Positions 26,970-34,463 of a stretch of DNA of 56,867 bases are shown here, piece after piece. This stretch comes from Verrucomicrobiota bacterium (GTDB lineage Bacteria; Verrucomicrobiota; Lentisphaeria; JABSQK01; JAJFLO01). Position numbers and translations under genes: made by a program. Under the pieces are notes generated by a model, which made no database searches, was not told the DNA's origin, and saw only the letters and a program-made list of their open reading frames with translations. The DNA lies in assembly GCA_021772635.1 (NCBI GenBank), contig JAJFLP010000060.1, forward strand, positions 1 through 56,867, written 5' to 3'. Each line of letters begins with the position of its first letter. Position 1 is the first letter of the stretch.

Positions 26970-27650
26970 ATGAGAATTTCAGCGTTTTTATTATTCATTT
27001 CCTCAGGTTTCCTTCTTCAGGCTCAGGCGGATACCGTTTCAGAAACAGTAGGTGTCGTTAACGTTTCGGTGACCGCGAATAGATCAGCGACAGTATCGAA
27101 TCCTTTGGTTTTCGAGCCGGGCGCGTTCGACGACGACGGATTGGCAGAGATTTTGGCTGCGGACGGTGCGAATGGTGATTTCCTTCATGTCTGGACTGGA
27201 AACAGTTTTAATACGTATACACTGCTCAACGGTATCTGGAACGTGTTCGATACGGCGATCCCGATTCCTGCTACTCGATTGATCGCTGCGGGTGGAACCG
27301 GGAACATGATTTCGCGGAAAAGCGCCGGAGTTACCGGGATCCAGTTCATCGGCAAGGTTGCGACTGCGACGACGGCATCCGTTCAGGTACCGGGCGAAAG
27401 CTGGGCGCTCATTTCTTTCCCGTTCCCCAAGAGTATCTCCCTGAACTTCAGTACTTGGTCTGATTCTAACGACGGCGATCTGATAAAGATATGGGATCTC
27501 GCGACCCAAGCCTGGCTTGATTTTGCGCGCGATGCCGGTGTCTGGACGGGAAACGATGCAGGCAGTCAAATGATCGACATAGGAACCGCGTTCCTTTACT
27601 ACAACTCGTCTTCCCAACTAAAGACGATCAACTTCCAGAAACCATTCTAA
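26970..27650 (+). CDS. Secreted protein with two W-rich beta modules
   Basis: 226 aa with signal peptide (residues 1-20, ending AQA-D). The mature chain holds two similar halves: GDFLHVWTGNSFNTYTLLNGIWN...GNMISRKS and GDLIKIWDLATQAWLDFARDAGVWTG...GTAFLYYNS, each a W-rich strand set ending in a Gly-aromatic turn. The same module (WxLIS...VWxW...YWVY) occurs twice in the next gene. Similar exported proteins are known in Verrucomicrobiota and Lentisphaerota (possibly the TIGR02597 type). No catalytic residues. Probably co-expressed with the next gene, 32 bp downstream. Confidence 0.7.
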   Translation: MRISAFLLFISSGFLLQAQADTVSETVGVVNVSVTANRSATVSNPLVFEPGAFDDDGLAEILAADGANGDFLHVWTGNSFNTYTLLNGIWNVFDTAIPIPATRLIAAGGTGNMISRKSAGVTGIQFIGKVATATTASVQVPGESWALISFPFPKSISLNFSTWSDSNDGDLIKIWDLATQAWLDFARDAGVWTGNDAGSQMIDIGTAFLYYNSSSQLKTINFQKPF

Positions 27651-27682
27651 ACAGCAAGCAGTCCGATAATAACATTGTTGCT

Positions 27683-28894
27683 ATGAAAAAATTCTTATTA
27701 CCAGTACTAACGTTATCAATTTTGTTCTCGACGTCGTCTTTATCGAACGTAATTTGGCTTGAGATCGGGACACTGTCGCAACCCGCGCGAAATCCGGAAA
27801 GCGGCGTTCTTTCTGAGGCAGACTTGCAGGCCTTTGACTTGAAGATTTTCGATGACCAGTCTGAGGAGATCGGACTCGTAGATATTGCGGGATTGGACCC
27901 GGTGGGTGTGGGGTATTACGTCGGCGTCGTCAATCTGGGAAGCAATCTTCCAGACACGGTATCCGTGAAACTCGTGAGCTTCGACGATGAAATGGCTGCC
28001 GACTTAGGGAACGGCTTGAGCCTCGTCGATAATTTCTCGCCCTTTGTCGATCCCGGTGTCCACAAGATAACAGCCCAGTCACTATCGTGGCAAGGGTTCT
28101 CTGTCAATAGCTTATCTGTTGCTGTAACCGGATTTGGCAGCGTATCATTAACGGGCGGTGAGTTTCCTGAGTTCAACGTTGTGACTGTTACGGCGGCGCC
28201 AGCAACCTGGTACGAATTCATCGGCTGGACCGGTAACGTGCCAGCTGCCAGCCAAAAGTCACCGACCGTGTCCCTGACTATGAACATCGACCGTGAAATC
28301 GCAGCGGTATTCGGAATAATTGTACCACAAGCGTGGTTGGACGATATCGATCTGCCGTTGAAGGGCGCTGACGACGATGCAGACAGCGATGGTTTTACGA
28401 ATCGTGATGAATACGAGTTCGGAACAGATCCCGAGGACGATCAGTTCACGTCGACCGCAACAATAGACATTGCGATAGGGTGGAATCTGATTTCGCTAGC
28501 GGTGCAGCCGATGTCAAATCGGGCGATGTGGTCGCTATTGGATAATGTCCCGATTCGAAACGTATGGGAATGGAATTCCTGGACGGATAAATTTGAGATT
28601 AATGGAGACACGCGAACGAAGCGCGGATATTGGGTGTATTCTAACACGCCGAAAAACGGAATTGTCATCGACGGGCAATCTGTCATCGACGCTAAACAAT
28701 TTCTGTTCCAGGGGTGGAACCTGATCGGATCAAGCACCTCCAGTGTCGTCCCCGCTAATGCAGTGTTCGGCGGTAGCGTCTGGTATTGGCGTCCTGACCG
28801 ACAACAGTTTATCCCTCTCCCAAGTGACGAACAGATGACACCGGGGCTTGCCTATTGGTTGTACCTGAGCGAAGACACGATGATCGAAATTTAG
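27683..28894 (+). CDS. Secreted multidomain protein: InlB-like repeat, calcium-binding repeat and W-rich modules
   Basis: 403 aa with signal peptide (about 1-21). Order: N-terminal beta domain (25-145), one divergent InlB B-repeat (about 147-212, VTVTAAPATWYEFIGWTGN...REIAAVF), a thrombospondin-3-like calcium loop (DDADSDGFTNRDEYEFGTDP, about 231-250), then two W-rich modules (GWNLISLAVQP...VWEWNSW...GYWVYS and GWNLIGSS...VWYWRPD...YWLYLSED). Repeat and calcium-loop proteins of this kind are cell-surface or extracellular. It follows the shorter gene with the same module; probably a pair. Confidence 0.78.
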   Translation: MKKFLLPVLTLSILFSTSSLSNVIWLEIGTLSQPARNPESGVLSEADLQAFDLKIFDDQSEEIGLVDIAGLDPVGVGYYVGVVNLGSNLPDTVSVKLVSFDDEMAADLGNGLSLVDNFSPFVDPGVHKITAQSLSWQGFSVNSLSVAVTGFGSVSLTGGEFPEFNVVTVTAAPATWYEFIGWTGNVPAASQKSPTVSLTMNIDREIAAVFGIIVPQAWLDDIDLPLKGADDDADSDGFTNRDEYEFGTDPEDDQFTSTATIDIAIGWNLISLAVQPMSNRAMWSLLDNVPIRNVWEWNSWTDKFEINGDTRTKRGYWVYSNTPKNGIVIDGQSVIDAKQFLFQGWNLIGSSTSSVVPANAVFGGSVWYWRPDRQQFIPLPSDEQMTPGLAYWLYLSEDTMIEI

Positions 28895-28967
28895 GGACTG
28901 CAGCTACTCCGGGCAGTAAAATATTTGTAAAAGGGAATAAACCTTCTTGTTCTCAATGCGTATAAAT

Positions 28968-28997
28968 TTGTAAACGCGTTAAACATCAACTTATAAA
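28968..28997 (+). promoter_or_regulatory. Candidate sigma-70 promoter of the coiled-coil secreted gene
   Basis: TTGTAA at 28968-28973, 18-base spacer, TATAAA at 28992-28997. A 30-base leader then carries the strong ribosome site AGAAGGAG before ATG 29035. The combination suggests high expression. Confidence 0.4.
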
Positions 28998-29034
28998 TTA
29001 CCATCAACCAACAAGATCAGAAGGAGACTAAAAA

Positions 29035-29772
29035 ATGAATGCCAAAGTACTTTTAACCCTAATAACGTTGTCGGCACTTGCGACCGTAGACCTCATCGCT
29101 CAGGGATTCGACCGGCCAGGCCCTCGTGATCGACGTGACAGACAGGAGTCCATTCGCGAACAGCTGCGTCCCCAGATTACGGACGAGCAACGTGCAGCAC
29201 TCGATGCGCATCGGGCTAACGTACAGGCAAAGCACGTAGAGCTGAATGAAATATTAAAGACAGCCGATACGACCGGCACGTATACCGCACTTAGCGAAAA
29301 CGACGACCTGACACGCGAAGAACGTCATGAGTTAGTAACGTTACGCCGCGAGCTCCTCGCCGGATCTGCAGATGCGCAAGCAAAACTGGATGAGATCAAA
29401 GCAGGAAACGCTGCGTTTCGGGACGAAAATCCAGCCATCGGCCGTCGCCCGGAAATTCGACCGCGGATCGCAGAAATTAAGGAAATAAACCAGGAACTGA
29501 GAGCTCTTCTCAGCACAGACGAGGCAATTGCCGCGTTGCTGGCAATCGAAGAAAAAACTGAAGAGCAGATCGCTACGCTTAGAGGCTTGCGCGAAGACTT
29601 CATAGCGAACAGCGAAGAGGCACAGGATTTGATCGCAGAAAAACAGCAGTTGAAAAGCAGCGTTCGCGATCGGATACGACGAATACGACGTCATCATCGC
29701 GCCGACCGACCGCATCGTCCTCGTCCTAGCGATCAAACAGATTCCACCACGGACAGCGCGAACACAGAATAA
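29035..29772 (+). CDS. Secreted coiled-coil, charge-rich protein (Spy/CpxP-like in composition)
   Basis: 245 aa with signal peptide (1-22). The mature chain is almost all helix and very rich in Glu, Arg and Ala, with heptad-like stretches (QITDEQRAALDAHRANVQAK, REERHELVTLRRELL-type, IEEKTEEQIATLRGLREDF). The C-terminus is Arg/His/Pro-rich (RRIRRHHRADRPHRPRPS), a possible metal or nucleic-acid-binding tail. Size, signal peptide and helical charge resemble periplasmic Spy/CpxP-type chaperones, but the LTxxQ motif is not evident. A perfect AGAAGGAG ribosome site and a strong terminator frame it as a single, well-expressed unit. Confidence 0.72.
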   Translation: MNAKVLLTLITLSALATVDLIAQGFDRPGPRDRRDRQESIREQLRPQITDEQRAALDAHRANVQAKHVELNEILKTADTTGTYTALSENDDLTREERHELVTLRRELLAGSADAQAKLDEIKAGNAAFRDENPAIGRRPEIRPRIAEIKEINQELRALLSTDEAIAALLAIEEKTEEQIATLRGLREDFIANSEEAQDLIAEKQQLKSSVRDRIRRIRRHHRADRPHRPRPSDQTDSTTDSANTE

Positions 29773-29805
29773 CACAGACTTCCCAAGTTAACGAAAGAAT
29801 TCAGC

Positions 29806-29847
29806 AGCCGCGTCGGGGAGTCGATCCCCGACCGGCTTTCTTGTTTT
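29806..29847 (+). terminator. Strong intrinsic terminator
   Basis: Stem AGCCG-(c)-GTCGGGGA, loop GTCGA, TCCCCGAC-CGGCT, then TTCTTGTTTT. A 13-bp nearly perfect GC-rich stem with a T-run, 34 bases after the stop of the coiled-coil gene. Confidence 0.88.
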
Positions 29848-29946
29848 AGACCCATTGTCATTGGGTTTTCGGTATACAATACAGAATTTGCTTCGCGCCC
29901 GCACAAACACCGTCACGCGCCGTCAGGCGAAGGCACCGATTATTTG

Positions 29947-32583
29947 ATGAAATTGATACCTAGCCACAGAATTTTCTTTTGTATCGCATTCATTGCGACG
30001 AATGCGTTTGCCGCGGACATATACGTATCACTTACCGGCACCGCCCAGACACCATACGATTCGCCGGAAACCGGACTGAACACTATTCAAAGCGCGATCG
30101 ATGCCGCAAGTGCAGGAGATACTATTATCGTTACTCAGGGTACATACATTGAGAATCTGGCGGTCGCCAAGTCCCTGACAATAAGGGGTAATGGAATTGT
30201 CGGTACAATTGTTGACGGGAACGCTCAGGATTCGTGTTTAAGTATCAACGGAGCTATAACCGTGACTTTAGAAGCGATAGCATTTCGTAACGGCCGTTCT
30301 GACGCCAACGCGGGAGCAACCGGACTTGGCGGTGGTATTTATATAAACGGGAGCACTGTTACCATCGAGCACGTTAGCATATCCAATTGTAACGCTGGGA
30401 GAGGCGGCGGCATTTATGCCCGAGAGTCAGTGTTCGCAATCAGTAATTCGGTGGTTTCATATTGCTCAGCCAAAGAATCCTTGGGATCAGGTGGCGGAAA
30501 AGGTGGAGGTCTCTACGTTCTTTTTACGCCGGACGGTATGCCTGCTTCGATTACCGACTGTGTATTTTATGGAGACACCGGTTTCTTTGGCGGCGCGATC
30601 CGATTTTGGGACGCATCCGCGACGGTCGAACGATGCCAGCTATTTTCGAACCGATCCGATTGGGATGTAATCGACGTTACCCAGTTCAGTAATGTTGACA
30701 TAAACGATTGTCTTATGTTCAATAATCAGTCGCTTTCGCAGAATCTGATATCCTATGCCTCCAACAGCCGAGGAAACATGTGTTATTTAACACTAACCGA
30801 GAACAATTCAGTCAATAACAATAGCAGCTTACTCGTTGATATTTTCTCGAACGCGTCGCTATGGAACTCTGCGTGGCAGCGCAATAGCCCGGACATCGTC
30901 GATCTTAATCCGTCGACGGTGATTAAGGGGTCTGTTTTATCCACCGCCCCCGTGGGGCTCATTAGCGCAACCGCGAACGGCTGCACGGATTTCGTGACTG
31001 CCTCGGTTAATTTTTCTACCGGTGACGACAGCGACTTTTACCTCGCCCTGTCCGGCGATACTCCATCGGTATTCATCGGCGCCGGCTGCTCGGGTGCTCC
31101 GTGTGTCGTCGATGTTAACTCCAGAAAGAGTTACGCCGTCGGGGACGCGCAGTCTTCTGTTCTGGATGCCGGATACGGATTCCCCTTGGGCAGTGCAGGC
31201 AATGTCGATATCGATGGACGTCCGAACTGGCGTGTTCAGGTTAACGGCCGTCCTTATCTTGAGTATACAATCGAGAACGCGCTGGACGTCGAATTTACGA
31301 GTGGTTCAACGACGACAACTATAGGGCCGTTAACGACTCAATTGGTGGATCTAAAACTTGCTGAGCCGACAAGCGATACACGTTTTTATCGATTAAAGGG
31401 CGTATCACCTCAGGGTAGTGCCGTTACAATCGTCGTAACCAGCGCGAGCACCGCCATGCCGTTAGAGAATATGACAGTCGATTTGGTCGATAGTGACACG
31501 AATGATTGGGCCGCATCGTTCGTCACCGACGCGAGCGGTACCGCGAAGATTGACAACGTGGCGGACGGTACGTATACAGTCCGCGCGGGAACCGGCAATT
31601 TAGATTACGTTCCGCTGTACCTGGGCCAGGAAATTGCTGTAGCAGACGCTGTATTTTTTACCCTGAACGACGGGACATCGACGTTCTCGACTTCAATCCA
31701 ATTGAGCACCGGCGCCCGAATCCAAGGTATCGTAACCCAGGCGGGAGCCGGCGCGGTTCCGGTGGAGGGGGCAATTGTTTCTATACTCGATAATAATGAG
31801 GAATTCGTTAAGTTTACCGCGACGGATTCCGCAGGCGCGTATTCAATAGGCGGACTGTCCCCGGGGACGTATAAGATTTCTGCGTTTCGGGATCCGGATT
31901 ACGGAACGACCGAGATTACGAATATTATTTTGACCGGTACAGAGACGCGAACGACCGACGTATCAATCGATTTACTCGGTAAAGTCAGCGGCACAATAAC
32001 GATACCCGTTGGCGGCGGTGATCCAATTTATCAGGTTCCGGCAGTTTTATATAGTACGGATATGGAGGGGACTCTCACAGAACTTGAGTTCATATATGCA
32101 ACCGGAACTGGCACCTACGAATTGTACGGGGTAGCAGGGAATTCCGTCGTGTCAGCAGGGGAGGGAACGAGTTATGCAGCGATATTTTCTGATACTATAT
32201 CCCTGAATCCGGCGACACCGGTAACCTTAAATTTTACCCTCGAAATTGGCGGCGAAATTTCCGGAACTGTAATCGATAATACCGGCGTTGCAGTCGAGAA
32301 TCTTTTCATAGATTTTTATCAGGGCGGCACTGGCGATGCCAATTATGTAACCAGCGGAATAACAGATAATTTTGGAGAGTATATATCGCCCGCGATGGCA
32401 GCTGGAACCTACTTTGCAGTGGCCACCGGGAGCGTACTGGTATCTGTTGGTGGCGTTGACACCGAGCAAACGGTTTACCAGGAACAGTGGTATGACAGCA
32501 AAAATGCGGCCGCAAGTGCGGATTCAATAAGTTTATCAGCGGCGCAAGAGGTTTTCGACATAGACTTCGTTGTATCGCCGTGA
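29947..32583 (+). CDS. Secreted parallel beta-helix protein with carboxypeptidase-regulatory-like repeats
   Basis: 878 aa from ATG 29947 (the TTG just before is less likely). Signal peptide 1-23. Residues about 25-330 are a right-handed beta-helix of the pectate-lyase/DUF1565 type: TGLNTIQSAIDAASAGDTII, GTYIENLAVAKSLTIRG, GGGIYINGSTVTIEHVSISN, GGAIRFWDASATVERC. A linker domain follows (about 390-480), then four prealbumin-like Ig folds: SGTAKIDNVADGTYTVRA, VEGAIVSILDNN..GAYSIGGLSPGTYKISAF, GKVSGTITIPVGG and GEISGTVIDNTGVAVEN..GEYISPAMAAGTYFAVA. No catalytic residues identified; a surface carbohydrate-binding or adhesive role is inference. Sigma factor gene starts 42 bp downstream. Confidence 0.82.
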   Translation: MKLIPSHRIFFCIAFIATNAFAADIYVSLTGTAQTPYDSPETGLNTIQSAIDAASAGDTIIVTQGTYIENLAVAKSLTIRGNGIVGTIVDGNAQDSCLSINGAITVTLEAIAFRNGRSDANAGATGLGGGIYINGSTVTIEHVSISNCNAGRGGGIYARESVFAISNSVVSYCSAKESLGSGGGKGGGLYVLFTPDGMPASITDCVFYGDTGFFGGAIRFWDASATVERCQLFSNRSDWDVIDVTQFSNVDINDCLMFNNQSLSQNLISYASNSRGNMCYLTLTENNSVNNNSSLLVDIFSNASLWNSAWQRNSPDIVDLNPSTVIKGSVLSTAPVGLISATANGCTDFVTASVNFSTGDDSDFYLALSGDTPSVFIGAGCSGAPCVVDVNSRKSYAVGDAQSSVLDAGYGFPLGSAGNVDIDGRPNWRVQVNGRPYLEYTIENALDVEFTSGSTTTTIGPLTTQLVDLKLAEPTSDTRFYRLKGVSPQGSAVTIVVTSASTAMPLENMTVDLVDSDTNDWAASFVTDASGTAKIDNVADGTYTVRAGTGNLDYVPLYLGQEIAVADAVFFTLNDGTSTFSTSIQLSTGARIQGIVTQAGAGAVPVEGAIVSILDNNEEFVKFTATDSAGAYSIGGLSPGTYKISAFRDPDYGTTEITNIILTGTETRTTDVSIDLLGKVSGTITIPVGGGDPIYQVPAVLYSTDMEGTLTELEFIYATGTGTYELYGVAGNSVVSAGEGTSYAAIFSDTISLNPATPVTLNFTLEIGGEISGTVIDNTGVAVENLFIDFYQGGTGDANYVTSGITDNFGEYISPAMAAGTYFAVATGSVLVSVGGVDTEQTVYQEQWYDSKNAAASADSISLSAAQEVFDIDFVVSP

Positions 32584-32625
32584 CCCTGTCGGTGGCGGAA
32601 TTTTCGAATTACGATTTTCGATTGG

Positions 32626-33285
32626 GTGCAGAATGAGGAACTGACGGATTCAGGGTTGGCAAGTTCGATAGATGTCGACGCTGCGGCGATCTTATGCGAG
32701 GAAGTTATCGGTTTGAATGACGAAGAAAAAGAACTGGTTCAGCGTTTTAGAGGAGGGGATGAACGAGCATTCGACGAGCTCGTCGATAGAACGAAGGCGA
32801 ATATATTTGCGCTCGCTTATCGCTGGACGCGGGATCGAGAGCTTGCCTTCGATCTGGTTCAAGAGACTTATATAAAACTGTTTAAGTTCCTGCCGGACTG
32901 GAACCATTCGTGCAAGGTGGAGACATGGCTGTATCGCGTAATGACAAATGCATGCATCGATTATCACCGAAAGAATCGACATTTTCATGTGTCACTGGAT
33001 CTGGTGGATGACACCGCGAATATCGAGCTACAGAGTGTTGCGACGGGTGATAATCCGGGGCAAATGCTACAGGCCAGGGAGCGAATGTCAGTCGTCGAGA
33101 AGTGCATTGCGTCGCTACCCGCAAAAATGCAGGCGGCATTCCGGATGAAATACATCGGCGGATTAACATTGAAGGAAATCGCGGAAGTCCAGGATTGTTC
33201 GGTAGGTACAATTAAAGCGACCATTCATCAGGCGATTAAGAAGCTGCGTTTACAATTATGCCTACTAGAAAAGGAGTCATTATGA
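32626..33285 (+). CDS. ECF-type RNA polymerase sigma factor
   Basis: Up to 219 aa. Region 2 (about 36-105): LVQRFRGGDERAFDELVDRTKANIF, AYRWTRDRELAFDLVQETYIKLFKFL, WLYRVMTNACIDYHRKNRH; region 4 (about 150-212): LPAKMQAAFRMKYIGGLTLKEIAEVQDCSVGTIKATIHQAIKKLR. Directs transcription of an envelope or stress regulon (family knowledge). GTG 32626 has a poor ribosome site; TTG 32713, behind GAGGAAG, is an equally good start and fits usual ECF length. Its TGA overlaps the ATG of the next gene (ATGA), showing translational coupling to a likely regulator. Confidence 0.92.
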   Translation: MQNEELTDSGLASSIDVDAAAILCEEVIGLNDEEKELVQRFRGGDERAFDELVDRTKANIFALAYRWTRDRELAFDLVQETYIKLFKFLPDWNHSCKVETWLYRVMTNACIDYHRKNRHFHVSLDLVDDTANIELQSVATGDNPGQMLQARERMSVVEKCIASLPAKMQAAFRMKYIGGLTLKEIAEVQDCSVGTIKATIHQAIKKLRLQLCLLEKESL

Positions 33286-33824
33286 GTGCACACGACGATA
33301 AAAAATCTGAAGTAATGAGTAACGTTGCGTCTGTGGATGCCGAGGATGTGGTACTGCTGGAAGAGGACGATGAAATCATTAACGATCTTCTTCTCCCCGA
33401 CGACAAGATTGATTATCCTGCCGGCGATAAATGGTCGAATCTCGGGAGAAATATTCGCCAGCAAGTAGCGCGTGAAACGCGTCCTATTTTGCGATTTCGG
33501 CCTATTATGGTCTTCGCGGCAGCCGCGTCGTTCATGTTTATAATGGGCATCGTGGTTATGCGGTTCTCTGAACAGACTGATTATAATACGCCAGGCCGCG
33601 TGGCCGTACAGGAAGATAACCAGTCTGTGGACGAGCCGGTCGATGCTGAGTTCGCGACAATGGAGCTCTTGATGTTGCAAACTGAGCTTGATCTACTGTC
33701 ACTTGAGCTGTGTGAATCCGATCCGACGGTAAGTGACTTAGATTGTCTCGACATTAGAGAGATAATCCAAAGCAATGAAGTCGGCACTGACCTTGTAATC
33801 GAAGACTACATGCAGTTACTCTAG
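33282..33824 (+). CDS. Acidic single-pass membrane protein, probable anti-sigma factor
   Basis: 180 aa from ATG 33282 (AAAGGAG upstream inside the sigma gene). Cytosolic N-terminus of about 80 residues rich in Asp/Glu (EDVVLLEEDDEIINDLLLPDD), one membrane helix (PIMVFAAAASFMFIMGIVVMRF, about 87-108), and an acidic periplasmic tail. ATGA overlap with the sigma gene and topology are those of anti-sigma partners, but there is no zinc-binding HxxxCxxC motif and no recognised ASD domain. The stop codon is the TAG of the CTAG flanking MITE F copy 2. Role inferred from context. Confidence 0.7.
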   Translation: MSAHDDKKSEVMSNVASVDAEDVVLLEEDDEIINDLLLPDDKIDYPAGDKWSNLGRNIRQQVARETRPILRFRPIMVFAAAASFMFIMGIVVMRFSEQTDYNTPGRVAVQEDNQSVDEPVDAEFATMELLMLQTELDLLSLELCESDPTVSDLDCLDIREIIQSNEVGTDLVIEDYMQLL

Positions 33825-34002
33825 CCTGAATAATTCACCAGTATTCTGCTGCGAGCCCTAATCTCTGCTCAATTAAACCGATTGGCTTGACTTCACATCT
33901 TAGTGAATGAAAATTCACATTCACCGTGGCGCCTTCTCCAATCCTCTTATTATGAACGAGTTAAGTTCCCTCGCGACGAATCGCGTGAATTAATCAGGCT
34001 AG
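33821..34002. mobile_element. MITE family F, copy 2 (182 bp, CTAG target duplication)
   Basis: CTAG at 33821-33824 and 33999-34002. Ends CCTGAATAATTCACC and GTGAATTAATCAGG; centre GTGAATGAAAATTCAC. Very similar throughout to the copy at 7792-7974. The left CTAG holds the stop codon of the preceding gene; the right CTAG is shared with the start of a truncated family E copy. Confidence 0.87.
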
Positions 34003-34050
34003 CCTACATTATGCATCAACTTTCTATTGCGAAATTGTATATTATCTGAT
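33999..34050. mobile_element. MITE family E, truncated copy 4
   Basis: CTAGCCTACATTATGCATCA and CTTTCTATTGCGAA match the left end of copy 1 for about 40 bases; similarity then fades and no right end is present. It begins exactly at the CTAG that closes MITE F copy 2, so the two were inserted next to each other. Confidence 0.7.
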
Positions 34051-34187
34051 CTTGAGCTGGTTTCAATCGGAATCGCTATCGCTATCGGTTTCCAATGATT
34101 TTGTACTGCTTGCAGTATATTTAACTTTGATCCGACGGACGGGGTGGTATTATGCCGCGCCATCAAGCATTGTTGAGTTAGAATAAA

Positions 34188-34350
34188 CTATACCGCAAGC
34201 GGTACAATTTTTGGATTGCTTCGAATTTGTCAGCCAAGATCTATGTTGAGCTTAGCGAAATCCGCCGCGGCGGAAACGATTTTTTTAACGAGCATTCTGC
34301 TGGGCCAGCAGAACGCCTGGTCGAAAACTCCGCGATTGTTGGTATATAAT
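34188..34350 (+). repeat. Complete mosaic cassette, forward, upstream of helicase gene
   Basis: TATACCGC-AA-GCGGTACAAT then TTTTGG (34189-34214); spacer CTTCGAATTTGTCAGCC, AAGATCTATGTTGAGC, CCGCCGCGGCGGAAACG (34220-34279); hairpin ATTCTGCTGGGCCAGCAGAA (34293-34312); TCGAAAACTCCGCGATTGTT and TATATAATAG with TATAAT at 34345-34350. The last part is a plausible promoter about 115 bp before the helicase start. An isolated TACTGCTTGCAGTA hairpin also lies at about 34097-34110. Confidence 0.65.
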
Positions 34351-34463
34351 AGTAAAGTTGGGTTAGTTGTTGTAACAGTTCCAATTAACACTGCTGTCCA
34401 TTTAATTCCATAGCGATCTCATCAGGCTCCACGAAATCGCGCCACCAAAAATAGAGATAACTC

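Noticed and set aside
33228-33680. 150-aa minus-strand open frame
   Set aside because: Antisense to the anti-sigma-like gene, which has an ATGA overlap and a good ribosome site.
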